From: Saprospiraceae bacterium
GTDB lineage: Bacteria; Bacteroidota; Bacteroidia; Chitinophagales; Saprospiraceae
Direction of reading: 5' to 3'
Assembly: GCA_016787415.1 (NCBI GenBank)
Contig: JAEUUT010000062.1
Coordinates: 16,095-80,094, forward strand
Length of the DNA: 64,000 nucleotides
The notes beneath the pieces are model-generated. The model was not told the origin of the DNA. It did not search any database and saw only the letters and a list, made by a program, of their open reading frames with translations. A program made the position numbers and the translations under genes. Every line of letters starts with the position of its first letter. The first letter of the stretch is position 1. This document shows, piece by piece, positions 8,025-16,455 of this stretch.

Positions 8025-9576
8025 TGTTATACGCCAACAACAACGTATTTTCTCCAAAATACTCCTTAAACGCAAGCGCAAATGTGCCGGGGCTGCTAAA
8101 GCCGACCAGTTCGCTGATGGCCTGAGGAGTGCCTGCGCGTTTTTCGAGCAACACTTTTGCTTTTTCCAGCCGCATTTCCCGAATGAGTTGAATAGGCTCT
8201 TTACCAGTCAGCACCTTGAGTTTTTTGACATAGTGCGTTTTGGTGAGTTGCAATTTCCGGGCAATATCATCGGCCATAAAATCCGGGTTTGCCAGGTTTT
8301 GTTCAATCATTTGGACAGTGGTGAGCAGGAATGGCTCATCGAGTGGTACCCGATTTTCTGAAAAATACAGTTGTAAAAAACGATTGAACTGGTCATGTTT
8401 GATTTTACGCGCATCTAGGAGGCGTTGTACCGAGGCATCGAATTCGTCGTCGATCACCGGGCGGGTAAACCACGCATCGGCGCCGGCGCGCAGTGCATCG
8501 AGTTTGCCTTCATTTCCAAATTTATCCGTTAGCAGGACTACTGGAATATGGTTGGTGCGTTCCGACAGTTTGATCTGTCGGGCTACTTCGATCCCCGTTT
8601 TTCCGTTCAAGAGGGCATCGCAGACAATCAGATCGGGTAGCAATTCCGTTGCTAATTGCATACCTTCCGTAAAGGTATTGGCAGTTTCCACCTGAAAGCG
8701 GTCGGACAACAGTGATTTCAGGTACAGCACTACTTGTCGGTTGGGTTCAATCAACAGGGCGATGGCTTCCGGTTTTGGCCCCTGGTACAGGGTGTATGGA
8801 TCGAGGGGGCTGACCGGCACAGGTTTGGTGATGGGCGCTGCGGCCTGAGTGGCTTCCACTACTGCGGCATTGTGCTGCATTTCCGCTTCATACTGAAGGT
8901 TGGAACGCATAATATCCCATTCCAACTCTTTCTTTTCCATTATTTTACGCCAACGGTCGTTGGCGCGGAAGTAGCCGAAAAGCAACAACAGGAACAACAA
9001 GCCGACGCCAGCGCCCATCAGCATGGCTTGTTCGCGCTCAATCCGCAGGAATTTACTTTGTTCCGAAGCATCGAGACGGCGCAGGGCAGAAAGAGAATCG
9101 AGTTGGGTACGAAGGCTGGCTGTTGTATTTCTTCTTTCGCGCGCATCAATGGAATCCTGTGCGGTAGCCAGCAATTGCTGGCAGGTAAGCGCCTGATCGG
9201 GCAAATCCCATTTCCGACATTCATCTACCAGGGTTTTCAACAGGGTGGCTTTTGTAACGTAGTTAGGGTCTTTTCGGGCGCTCAATTCGGCTTCTGCCAG
9301 CAGGCGCGTTGCGCTCCGGTCGTCCTGGTTTGCCCGATAAATCCCGGACAAAAGCGATACTATTTTTGGTGTAAAAGGCACCTGGTGCCGTTTCATAAAT
9401 GCGCGCGTGGCTTCTGCTTCTACCTCTGCCTGCTCGTAACTACCCGATTGGGAGAGTTGGGTAAGCAGTATCATCCGATTGGACAAGGTATCCTGCACAG
9501 CATTGGCCTGTGCCCACATGGAAGCGGGTCCACACACAAACAAAATGCAAAAGAGGAGGCAGGTAAATCGGTACAT
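8017..9576 (-). CDS. Membrane-anchored TPR-like/receiver/AraC transcriptional regulator
   Basis: A 519-residue one-polypeptide regulator. Order of parts: signal peptide (to about residue 23, MWAQA), a helical periplasmic region with TPR-like spacing (about 28-175), a transmembrane helix (about 187-205, GVGLLFLLLLFGYF), a linker, a response-regulator receiver domain (about 270-390) and a C-terminal AraC-type HTH (about 410-515, MRLEKAKVLLE, ISELVGFSSPGTFALAFKEYFG). There is no histidine kinase domain. The receiver keeps the phospho-acceptor region (LIVCDALLNGKTG) and VVLLTDK, but the conserved Lys is Arg (WFTRPV). The last codons and stop lie inside the repeat arm. The target is unknown. Confidence 0.85.
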   Translation of the reverse strand: MYRFTCLLFCILFVCGPASMWAQANAVQDTLSNRMILLTQLSQSGSYEQAEVEAEATRAFMKRHQVPFTPKIVSLLSGIYRANQDDRSATRLLAEAELSARKDPNYVTKATLLKTLVDECRKWDLPDQALTCQQLLATAQDSIDARERRNTTASLRTQLDSLSALRRLDASEQSKFLRIEREQAMLMGAGVGLLFLLLLFGYFRANDRWRKIMEKKELEWDIMRSNLQYEAEMQHNAAVVEATQAAAPITKPVPVSPLDPYTLYQGPKPEAIALLIEPNRQVVLYLKSLLSDRFQVETANTFTEGMQLATELLPDLIVCDALLNGKTGIEVARQIKLSERTNHIPVVLLTDKFGNEGKLDALRAGADAWFTRPVIDDEFDASVQRLLDARKIKHDQFNRFLQLYFSENRVPLDEPFLLTTVQMIEQNLANPDFMADDIARKLQLTKTHYVKKLKVLTGKEPIQLIREMRLEKAKVLLEKRAGTPQAISELVGFSSPGTFALAFKEYFGENTLLLAYNKS

Positions 9577-9688
9577 GGGAGTCGTAGTCGTCAGCAGGAT
9601 GCGTTTGCGCCAGGTTTGAAATGGTTTTCAAGGGCAAACATACACAAAAATACGGGCAAGTAAAAAAGCAAGTTTGTTGTCTGACCTG

Positions 9689-9696
9689 TACTTTTA
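9689..9696 (+). promoter_or_regulatory. Near-consensus -7 box (TACTTTTA)
   Basis: TACTTTTAGCC lies 31 bases upstream of the ABC permease ATG, differing from TAnnTTTG only in the last base. Confidence 0.4.
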
Positions 9697-9726
9697 GCCC
9701 CAAATTCAGCAATACACACACCACAC

Positions 9727-10836
9727 ATGTTTGAACTGCGCGGAAACCTGACCAAACTTCAAAATATCGTCCTCGGCATTACGGGCGCTGTCGTACTGAT
9801 CGGCCTTTGGTGGCTCCTGGCTGAAATGCTGGCTGTTCCGGCACTCGACTATCGGGCGCCGAGTCTCGACGACCCGGCATTGCAACACCTGAACCGCGAT
9901 TCACTGCTGCGTGCCGACAGCATTCAGTTTGCCAACGCCAAAACCGTTGGGAAAATTTATAAGATATTGCCCACTCCGCTCCATGTGGTGCAGGCGTATC
10001 CCAAACTGATGAACGACGATCAACTCCCGATGCATACCCTGCATTCGATCTGGCTCAACCTGAAAGGGTATTTCTGGGCAATTCTGGTGTCGTTCATTTT
10101 GGGCGGACTCATCGGGTTTATTCCTCTTTTCCGGGGTTTGTTTGCAAGACCGGTGGATGCGCTGCGGTATTTGCCGATTTCTGCGCTTACCGGATTGTTT
10201 ATGCTTTGGTTTGGGCTGGGCGACAACATGAAAGTGGCGTTTCTGGCATTTGGCATTTTCGTCTACATGATTCCGGTCATCGTACAACGCATTCAGGAAG
10301 TGGAGGATGTACACCTGACTACTGTTTATACGCTGGGCGCCGGCAACTGGCAGACGCTCTTTTCTGTGTACCTGCCTTCCGTTTTGTCGAAGTTTATGGA
10401 AGACTTGCGGGTGCTCACGGCCATTTCCTGGACGTATATCATTATTGCGGAAATTCTGAACAACACAGGCGGCCTGGGTTCTTTGATCTACTGGCTTGCC
10501 CGCCGCGATAAAACCGACAAGGTGTTTGCGGTGCTGCTGCTCATTATTGTGATTGGTATTCTGCAAGACCGCTTGTTTGTGTACCTCGACAAACGTCTTT
10601 TCCCACATAAGCACTACAAAACCAAGGTAGACGGCCTCAAGGAAGTGCAAACCGGCATTTATATCGTGCTGGGCGTATTTGCGCTGGCGGTGGTGTTGCC
10701 TTTGGTAGCGACTATTCCCGATTCCATTCTCGTTCAAGGTTCAGGTTTACTTATCCTTGCAGCAATCGGTTTGATTCTGATGGGAGAGGTGAAGTTGTTA
10801 AAAGGATTGCAGAAGAGAGAAGTGAGAAGTGAGTAG
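9727..10836 (+). CDS. NitT/TauT-type ABC transporter permease, enlarged
   Basis: Inner-membrane permease of the BPD family used by nitrate, taurine, sulfonate and related importers (SsuC/TauC type). The central core has the expected helices and the coupling-loop-like segment YTLGAGNWQTLFSVYLPS before the ITAISWTY-type helix. At 369 residues it is about 100 longer than usual. A polar insert of about 60 residues follows the first helix (about 35-95), and two extra hydrophobic helices sit at the C-terminus (about 310-355). The final residues REVRSE and the TAG stop are encoded by the adjoining GAGAAGT repeat array, so the tail may be acquired. An ATPase gene follows; no binding protein is nearby. 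Confidence 0.87.
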   Translation: MFELRGNLTKLQNIVLGITGAVVLIGLWWLLAEMLAVPALDYRAPSLDDPALQHLNRDSLLRADSIQFANAKTVGKIYKILPTPLHVVQAYPKLMNDDQLPMHTLHSIWLNLKGYFWAILVSFILGGLIGFIPLFRGLFARPVDALRYLPISALTGLFMLWFGLGDNMKVAFLAFGIFVYMIPVIVQRIQEVEDVHLTTVYTLGAGNWQTLFSVYLPSVLSKFMEDLRVLTAISWTYIIIAEILNNTGGLGSLIYWLARRDKTDKVFAVLLLIIVIGILQDRLFVYLDKRLFPHKHYKTKVDGLKEVQTGIYIVLGVFALAVVLPLVATIPDSILVQGSGLLILAAIGLILMGEVKLLKGLQKREVRSE

Positions 10837-10870
10837 TGAGTAGTGAGTGGTGAGTGGTGAGTGGTGAGAG
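10815..10870 (+). repeat. Single-arm heptamer array GAGAAGT/GAGTAGT/GAGTGGT
   Basis: About seven degenerate heptamers run through the 3' end of the permease gene and beyond its stop. No inverted copy precedes the ATPase start at 10917. The units graded from AAG to TAG to TGG show local unit divergence. Confidence 0.85.
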
Positions 10871-10916
10871 ATTTCGAAAAACCAAAATTGTTTAAGTGAT
10901 TCACAACCAATATCTT

Positions 10917-11720
10917 ATGTTGCAGATAAAAGATACAGAACTGCCGAATATCATTCAATTGAAAAACATCAGCCAGACCTACACAGGCGGCAAGGAGTTT
11001 ATCATCAAAGACCTGGATTTTTTGATTGAAGACAAACCCGGACAAGGTCAGTTCGTGGTAATTCTGGGCGCTTCCGGTTGTGGCAAAAGCACCCTGCTGC
11101 GCTACATAGCCGGTTTGCAGGAGCCTACCAGCGGGGAAGTGCTGCTGCGCGACAAACCCGTTCGCCAGTCGGGTATACGGGCAGGTATGGTATTCCAGCA
11201 ATATTCGTCGTTGCCCTGGCTGACCGTACTGGAAAATGTGGAACTGGGTCTTGAATTTCAGAATGTAGAGCCAAAAGAGCGCCGCCGCCGGGCACAGGAA
11301 ATGATCGATCTAGTGGGGCTAAAAGGCCACGAAAACAAATACGCTGTGTACCCCACCCTCTCCGGCGGCCAGTTGCAACGTGTAGCCATTGCCCGGAGTA
11401 TCATTGCCAGCCCCGATATTCTGCTGATGGATGAGCCTTTTGGCGCGCTCGACATCAATACCCGTCTTCAAATGCAGGATTTACTGGAAGATGTCTGGCT
11501 GAAATTTCAACCGACCATCGTTTTTGTCACCCACGACATTGAAGAAGCCGTGTACCTGGCCGATGATATTTACATCATGGCAGCCAATCCCGGACGGTTT
11601 GTTCACCACATTTCTGTAGACTTGCCTTTTAACCGCGACCTGGAGGTAAAACACAGTGCCAAATTCAACGAAATAGTACGACACGTAGAAGATCGCATGA
11701 TCGAGGTGTCGAAATTATAA
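10917..11720 (+). CDS. NitT/TauT-type ABC transporter ATP-binding protein
   Basis: Cytoplasmic ATPase partner of the preceding permease. All nucleotide-binding elements are visible in the 267-residue product: Walker A GASGCGKST (about residue 50), Q-loop VFQQYSSLPWL, signature LSGGQLQR, Walker B ILLMDEPFGALD and the switch His in FVTHDIEEA. The family is SsuB/TauB-like, but the substrate cannot be read from the sequence. ATG 10917 is preferred over an upstream GTG at 10896. It is probably cotranscribed with the permease across the heptamer array. Confidence 0.93.
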   Translation: MLQIKDTELPNIIQLKNISQTYTGGKEFIIKDLDFLIEDKPGQGQFVVILGASGCGKSTLLRYIAGLQEPTSGEVLLRDKPVRQSGIRAGMVFQQYSSLPWLTVLENVELGLEFQNVEPKERRRRAQEMIDLVGLKGHENKYAVYPTLSGGQLQRVAIARSIIASPDILLMDEPFGALDINTRLQMQDLLEDVWLKFQPTIVFVTHDIEEAVYLADDIYIMAANPGRFVHHISVDLPFNRDLEVKHSAKFNEIVRHVEDRMIEVSKL

Positions 11721-11781
11721 TAAATGAGTAAAATTCTTGGAAAGGCAACCTGTACTCAGCCTTTTGCGTTTTTTATTGTAT

Positions 11782-11789
11782 TAATTTTG
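11782..11789 (+). promoter_or_regulatory. Bacteroidota -7 box (TAATTTTG) for ccmE
   Basis: TAATTTTGCGGC matches TAnnTTTG and lies about 50 bases before the ccmE ATG. Confidence 0.5.
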
Positions 11790-11839
11790 CGGCAAGAAAG
11801 TTTCTGCGGATGTAGAGACAAATTCAACCTTCCATTTCT

Positions 11840-12235
11840 ATGAAAAAAACACATATTCTCGCCATTGGTATTCTGGCTATTGCCATTGGTATTCTGATCA
11901 GCGCAAGCAAAGATGTTACCACTTATGCCAATTTTGCCCAGGCCACCCAAAGCGGTGAAAAAGTAAAACTCGTGGGCCAATTGGTAAAGGATCGCCAGGT
12001 AGAATACAACCCCGAAAAAAATGCCGATTTCCTGGCCTTCTGGCTGCGCGACGATAAAGGAGAAATCCGCCGCGTCGAATTAAATGCTGCCAAACCGCAG
12101 GACTTCGAGCGCTCGGAATCCATCGTACTCACCGGCGAAATGAAAGGCGAAGTATTTGCCGCTTCCGAAATGCTGCTGAAATGCCCCTCCAAGTATAAGG
12201 ATCAGGAGGTGTATGTGAGGGAAAAAAGAAGTTAG
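11840..12235 (+). CDS. ccmE: CcmE-type heme chaperone with CxxxY motif
   Basis: Periplasmic, membrane-tethered heme chaperone of System I cytochrome c maturation; it would carry heme to CcmF (see the gene at 1-1772). The 131-residue product has an N-terminal anchor (about 5-22), an OB-fold region (VKLVGQLVKD, FWLRDDKGEIRRVEL, IVLTGEMKGEVF) and then EMLLKCPSKYKDQE. In most CcmE proteins this last segment is ..KHDENY with a heme-binding His. Here it is CPSKY, the CxxxY variant known from archaea and some sulfate reducers. The final KRS and the TAG stop overlap the heptamer array. Confidence 0.9.
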   Translation: MKKTHILAIGILAIAIGILISASKDVTTYANFAQATQSGEKVKLVGQLVKDRQVEYNPEKNADFLAFWLRDDKGEIRRVELNAAKPQDFERSESIVLTGEMKGEVFAASEMLLKCPSKYKDQEVYVREKRS

Positions 12236-12405
12236 AAGTGAGAAGTGAGAGGTGAGAAGTGATAGAGGTGAGAAGCGAGAGGTGAGAAGTGAGAGTACGT
12301 AGAGTGTACGGCTTCATTCATAGCCATTAGTTGAACGAAGCGGAACACTCTACGTACTCTCACTTCTCACCTCTCGCTTCTCACCTCTATCGCTTCTCAC
12401 CTCTC
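12231..12405. repeat. Stop-anchored inverted repeat of GAGAGGT/GAGAAGT heptamers, 61-bp arms
   Basis: The arms 12247-12307 and 12345-12405 are reverse complements over 61 bases with a single mismatch. They contain GAGAGGT, GAGAAGT and the odd units GATAGAG and GAGAAGC, which are mirrored. Apex: GTACGTAGAGTGT / ACACTCTACGTAC. The element fills the gap between convergent ccmE and fabH and touches both stop codons. Confidence 0.93.
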
Positions 12406-13395
12406 TTAATACGCCCACTTCAAATACAACGCGCCCCAGGTAAAGCCACCGCCGAATGCGGTCAGGACGATATTATCGCCCTTATGCAATTTGGATTCGT
12501 ATTCCCAGAGGCAAAGCGGCAGGGTTGCAGCCGTGGTATTTCCATATTTTTCAATGTTGACCATCACTTTTTCCATCGGGAAGTGCAAGTGTTCTGCCAC
12601 GGAAGTGATGATGCGCATATTGGCCTGGTGTGGCACCACCCACGCTACATCGTCGGTAGTCATTTTATTGCGGCGCAGAATATCTTCCACTGTACTGGTC
12701 ATTCCTTTTACAGCATGTACGAATACGCGCTTGCCGTCCTGCCAGGCGTAGTGTTCGCGATTGGCTACCGTTTCGGCAGTAGGCGGATGCAAAGAGCCTC
12801 CGGCTTTCATTTGCAGAAGGCTGCGGCCGGAGCCGTCGCCACGCAACACAAAATCCTGAATACCATTGCCATCTTTCCGGGGTTCGAGCAGCACCGCACC
12901 GGCGCCATCGCCAAAAATCACGCAGGTATTGCGGTCGGTGTAGTCGACAATCGATGACATCATATCGGCGCCGACGACAATCACTTTATTATAGGTTTCG
13001 CATTGTATGAATTGAGCGCCGGTAGACAACGCATATAAGAAACCGGAACAAGCAGCATTGATGTCGTAACCAAATGCATTTTTTGCACCTACTTTGTCGC
13101 ATACCGTATTGGCAGTATCTGGAAACACCATATCGGCAGTGACCGTGGCCACAATAATCATATCAATTTCGCCGGGTTTTACACCGGTTTTTTCAAGCAG
13201 TCCTTTCACGGCCTCGGCACACATATCGCTGGTAGCCCAGCCTGGCGTACGAAGAATGCGGCGTTCGCGGATTCCTGTGCGAGATACGATCCATTCATCA
13301 TTCGTATCTACCATTTTTTCAAGGTCGAAATTGGTCAGCCGGTCTTCCGGCACCCAACCATGAACGCCAGTGATGGCTGCGCGTACTTTTCCCAT
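12406..13395 (-). CDS. fabH: 3-oxoacyl-ACP synthase III
   Basis: Beta-ketoacyl-ACP synthase III, the initiating condensing enzyme of fatty-acid synthesis (acyl-CoA plus malonyl-ACP). The 329-residue length is normal. The catalytic triad is visible: Cys116 in NAACSGF, His in VVPHQANMR (about 258) and Asn in KYGNTTAATLP (about 288). The substrate-pocket and dimer motifs GDGAGAVLL and FGGGFTWG are present. The stop TAA is followed immediately, in the sense direction, by GAGAGGTGAGAAG of the repeat. A promoter box lies 63 bases upstream of the ATG. Confidence 0.95.
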   Translation of the reverse strand: MGKVRAAITGVHGWVPEDRLTNFDLEKMVDTNDEWIVSRTGIRERRILRTPGWATSDMCAEAVKGLLEKTGVKPGEIDMIIVATVTADMVFPDTANTVCDKVGAKNAFGYDINAACSGFLYALSTGAQFIQCETYNKVIVVGADMMSSIVDYTDRNTCVIFGDGAGAVLLEPRKDGNGIQDFVLRGDGSGRSLLQMKAGGSLHPPTAETVANREHYAWQDGKRVFVHAVKGMTSTVEDILRRNKMTTDDVAWVVPHQANMRIITSVAEHLHFPMEKVMVNIEKYGNTTAATLPLCLWEYESKLHKGDNIVLTAFGGGFTWGALYLKWAY

Positions 13396-13457
13396 GGATT
13401 TTGTTGTGTTAATTTGAAAGAGGTTGTCCGGTTATGGTTGTATGCCGGATCGGACCG

Positions 13458-13465
13458 CAAAAGTA
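13458..13465 (-). promoter_or_regulatory. Bacteroidota -7 box (TACTTTTG) for fabH
   Basis: The minus strand reads CCTACTTTTGCGG, matching TAnnTTTG, in the gap between fabH and the upstream acyltransferase gene. Confidence 0.5.
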
Positions 13466-13506
13466 GGCACTACACGGCAGTCGGCAACGCATGTAAGCCG
13501 TTTTTC

Positions 13507-14805
13507 TCACAAACTGTTCTTCAGAGAGGCACGCATTTCCAGCAGCCTGCTGCGTTCCGGATGCGCTGACGCTTTTCGAGAGGCACGAAAACGCCACCAG
13601 CAATCGCGGTAAAAAAAGGCAAACCAACCCAGTATCGGCGCCAGAATGGTCAGTGCCACCATCCAGGAAAGGTGCAAAAGCAAGCCTGTAATCAACAATA
13701 TTGCCCCTGCTACAACCCCCAACACGGCAGCCGCCCCCATCAAAACGCTGGTAACAAACTCCGGCTTTTTTACCACTTTGGCGGTAAGGGTGCGCGACAA
13801 ATATCGCACAGGCCACGCAAGCACATAACCCAATGCAGCAGGAATGGCCGCCAGGATAAGAAACAACATCCATGAAAAATTGCCATATTCAGGTCGATGC
13901 AGACCGGCGTCGTTGAGGCCAGCCCGACTCAGCGCCGAAAAATAGGTGTCGGCTTTTTGCCGGAGGGTGTCTTTATCGGGTGCTGACATCGTATTGAGGC
14001 GTTCCAGCGCGGTATGTTCCTGCTGGAAAAGCAGGTTGCCTGCTTCTACTACCGGAAAAAGTCGGCCCTTGAAATCGTTGCGAACTAGCGTCAGCACCTG
14101 CTCGGCCAGTTCAAAATCCGCCGGGTCTTGTACATGATAGCACAATTCCCGGAGCGCTTTGTCGATCCGCGCATTCAACTGGTTGATGGCAGCAGCAGAG
14201 TTGTTTTCGTATGCCTCCCAGTAGTCGCGTATGTAAATAGGCTCACCAATCAGCAGTTTGAGTTCGTCGCGGGTGCGGTCGCCCCAGATGTAGTTGGCGC
14301 CTGCGGGCACCACCTGCAAGTCTTGTAGTTGGTGGTTTTTATAGGTTTCAAAAGCGATACGAGCCAGGCCTTTTTGTGCGGGTTTGACGTGTTTGTCGAG
14401 GTGATGCTCGCCTTCCACATAAATCGCAACGGTTTGATTTTTAAGCATTTTACCCTGGCAAAAATCAATAACGCCGTCGTTGCGCTCGCGGCCCGTATAG
14501 CCGTCACGGATACGAAACACGGGAAACATATTCACCTGTTCGAGCAGGAAACGCGCCCAGGGCTTTTGAAAAACGTCGCCACGGGTCATGTTGTACACCG
14601 GCCCGTCGAGGTAAAGACATAGCGCAATCGGATCTACAAATGCAGTCGGGTGATTGGAAGCAATCAACACCGGTTTGTTGGCTTGCACGCCGGAAATATT
14701 GTGCAGGTATACTTTTCGAAACAGACACCAGTAAGCAAGATGCAGGCACGGCTCCATAATCAGGTATAATAAGCCGTCGCTTTTATGGACATTCACATAT
14801 TTCAT
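13507..14805 (-). CDS. PlsC-type 1-acyl-sn-glycerol-3-phosphate acyltransferase-like protein
   Basis: Predicted membrane-associated glycerolipid acyltransferase of 432 residues. Motif I is SNHPTAFVDP (about residue 50), keeping the catalytic HxxxxD pair. A motif II-like MTRGDVFQ and the motif III-like YVEGEHHLD follow. The N-terminal PlsC domain spans about 30-230, then comes a helical linker and a C-terminal membrane region of several helices (about 300-410), longer than classical PlsC. It lies upstream of fabH on the same strand, so a link to lipid synthesis is plausible. Substrate specificity is unknown. Confidence 0.85.
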   Translation of the reverse strand: MKYVNVHKSDGLLYLIMEPCLHLAYWCLFRKVYLHNISGVQANKPVLIASNHPTAFVDPIALCLYLDGPVYNMTRGDVFQKPWARFLLEQVNMFPVFRIRDGYTGRERNDGVIDFCQGKMLKNQTVAIYVEGEHHLDKHVKPAQKGLARIAFETYKNHQLQDLQVVPAGANYIWGDRTRDELKLLIGEPIYIRDYWEAYENNSAAAINQLNARIDKALRELCYHVQDPADFELAEQVLTLVRNDFKGRLFPVVEAGNLLFQQEHTALERLNTMSAPDKDTLRQKADTYFSALSRAGLNDAGLHRPEYGNFSWMLFLILAAIPAALGYVLAWPVRYLSRTLTAKVVKKPEFVTSVLMGAAAVLGVVAGAILLITGLLLHLSWMVALTILAPILGWFAFFYRDCWWRFRASRKASAHPERSRLLEMRASLKNSL

Positions 14806-14867
14806 GGCGCGAAAATAGTTTCGTTCGAATAGAGCAAGTAAGGAATTCCTTCGTTTTCTTCGCGCCG

Positions 14868-15782
14868 ATGAAAAAAGAGGGCACCAAATACCTGCTCGTA
14901 ATAGGCGGCGCTACGGCTACAGGCAAAACAGCGTTGGCTATTCGCCTGGCACAGCATTTCGGTACAGAAATTCTTTCGGCTGATTCCCGGCAATTTTATC
15001 GGGAAATGAGCATCGGAACCGCCAAACCGACGCCTGCAGAACTGGCACAGGCGCCGCATCATTTCATCGACAGCCTGTCGGTGACGCAAGATTTTAGTGT
15101 GGGCGACTTCGAACGAGCGGCGCTCAATACCTTGCAAGGCATTTACCAGGAAAAGGATGTTGCCATCCTGGTGGGCGGCTCCGGGCTGTTTCTGCAGGCC
15201 GTTTGTGATGGGCTCGACGATTTCCCGGAAGTGACGACAAGCATAAAAGGACAAGTGTCGGACGCTTTTCAGCAAAATGGACTGGAGTGGTTGCAACAGG
15301 AGATACAACGCATCGACCCGGCTTATTTTGCAGTAGTCGACCGGCAAAACCCGGCCCGGCTGCGGCGGGCGCTGGAAGTGTATTACGCTTCAGGGATGCC
15401 TTACTCTACGTTTCTGGGCAAAGGGAAACAGCAAAGGCCGTTTACGCCTGTTTACATCTTGCTCGATGTGCCTCGGCCGGAATTATATGCCCGCATAGAA
15501 GCCCGCGTCGACGATATGCTGGCTGCCGGACTGGAAGAAGAAGCGCGCAGGATCTTACCCTTTCGCTCCGCAACGGCTTTACGGACAGTCGGTTATGAAG
15601 AGTTTTTTGAGTATTTTGATGGAAATTGCTCTTACGAAGAAGCCGTGGATAAAATCAAACAGCATTCCCGGAATTATGCCAAAAGACAGGCCACGTGGTT
15701 CAAAAAACATGGCGCCTGGCAGGCTTTTCACCCTGGCGACTGGGTTGAAATCGTGTCTTTTCTGGAAAAAACTATGCGTTGA
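14868..15782 (+). CDS. miaA: tRNA dimethylallyltransferase
   Basis: Cytoplasmic enzyme that prenylates A37 of tRNAs reading UNN codons, using dimethylallyl diphosphate. The 304-residue product has the P-loop GATATGKTA (about 14-22), the family signature ILSADSRQFYREM, the substrate-binding VGGSGLF and NPARLRRALEVY, and the C-terminal YAKRQATWFKK. Start ATG 14868 gives the usual N-terminus. The gene is divergent from the acyltransferase, and its 3' end overlaps the convergent PAP2 gene by 11 bases. Confidence 0.96.
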   Translation: MKKEGTKYLLVIGGATATGKTALAIRLAQHFGTEILSADSRQFYREMSIGTAKPTPAELAQAPHHFIDSLSVTQDFSVGDFERAALNTLQGIYQEKDVAILVGGSGLFLQAVCDGLDDFPEVTTSIKGQVSDAFQQNGLEWLQQEIQRIDPAYFAVVDRQNPARLRRALEVYYASGMPYSTFLGKGKQQRPFTPVYILLDVPRPELYARIEARVDDMLAAGLEEEARRILPFRSATALRTVGYEEFFEYFDGNCSYEEAVDKIKQHSRNYAKRQATWFKKHGAWQAFHPGDWVEIVSFLEKTMR

Positions 15783-16455
15783 TGTCTGTTTTATCCCTGC
15801 GCGGCTTACGCATTCCATTGTCAAGCACCGTCATGCGCTGAAAAAAATGCGTCCCGTTCAGCCACCACAAAAACTGGGCGCAAATCAGGCCTGCTATGGC
15901 GCCTGCCAAAATATCGGCTAAAAAATGCTGCACTAAAAAAATGCGCGACACCGCCACCCCAATCGCCAGCACGGCCAGCAACAATCCCCAGCGTTCGTAC
16001 CTGCGGCCTATGATGAGTGTGAGCATGCTGTACAAGGCAAACGCCGACATGGTGTGGCCAGAAGGAAAACTGGTGCGCCCGCTGTTGAGTTCTACATCTG
16101 GCACCACTACCACCTGATTGTACACACCTTTTTGCTCGAAAAAGGTTTTGGGTCGAAACACCCCGATCTGGTCTTTCAAAACATATCCTACTGGCAAAAT
16201 GAGCATCCCTGACAGGGCGATCAGTAAGGAAAAGCGGTATCGCCAGCGAAATGCAGCAAGAATAAGTGCCCCGTACACAAATCCTTCGCCCAGCATGGTA
16301 AAAATGCGGAAGATCGTATTGAATGGCTCCCTGCGCCAGTTGTTGAAAAAAAGGATTTCATCGCCATAGGGCACCTTCCAAAGCAGCAGTGCACTGGAAA
16401 GTAAAAAAATCATCACCGGAACTGCAAACCACCTGTTCTCCCAAATCCCTTTCAT
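15772..16455 (-). CDS. PAP2-family membrane phosphatase
   Basis: Integral membrane phosphatase of 227 residues with about six hydrophobic helices. All three PAP2 motifs are visible: KDQIGVFRP (KxxxxxxRP), PSGH in FPSGHTMSAF, and SRIFLVQHFLAD (SRxxxxxHxxxD). It likely acts on lipid phosphates or undecaprenyl diphosphate at the outer face of the inner membrane. Its ATG overlaps the LptF/G-like stop by 4 bases, so the two are translationally coupled, consistent with a shared envelope role. Confidence 0.9.
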   Translation of the reverse strand: MKGIWENRWFAVPVMIFLLSSALLLWKVPYGDEILFFNNWRREPFNTIFRIFTMLGEGFVYGALILAAFRWRYRFSLLIALSGMLILPVGYVLKDQIGVFRPKTFFEQKGVYNQVVVVPDVELNSGRTSFPSGHTMSAFALYSMLTLIIGRRYERWGLLLAVLAIGVAVSRIFLVQHFLADILAGAIAGLICAQFLWWLNGTHFFQRMTVLDNGMRKPRRDKTDINA

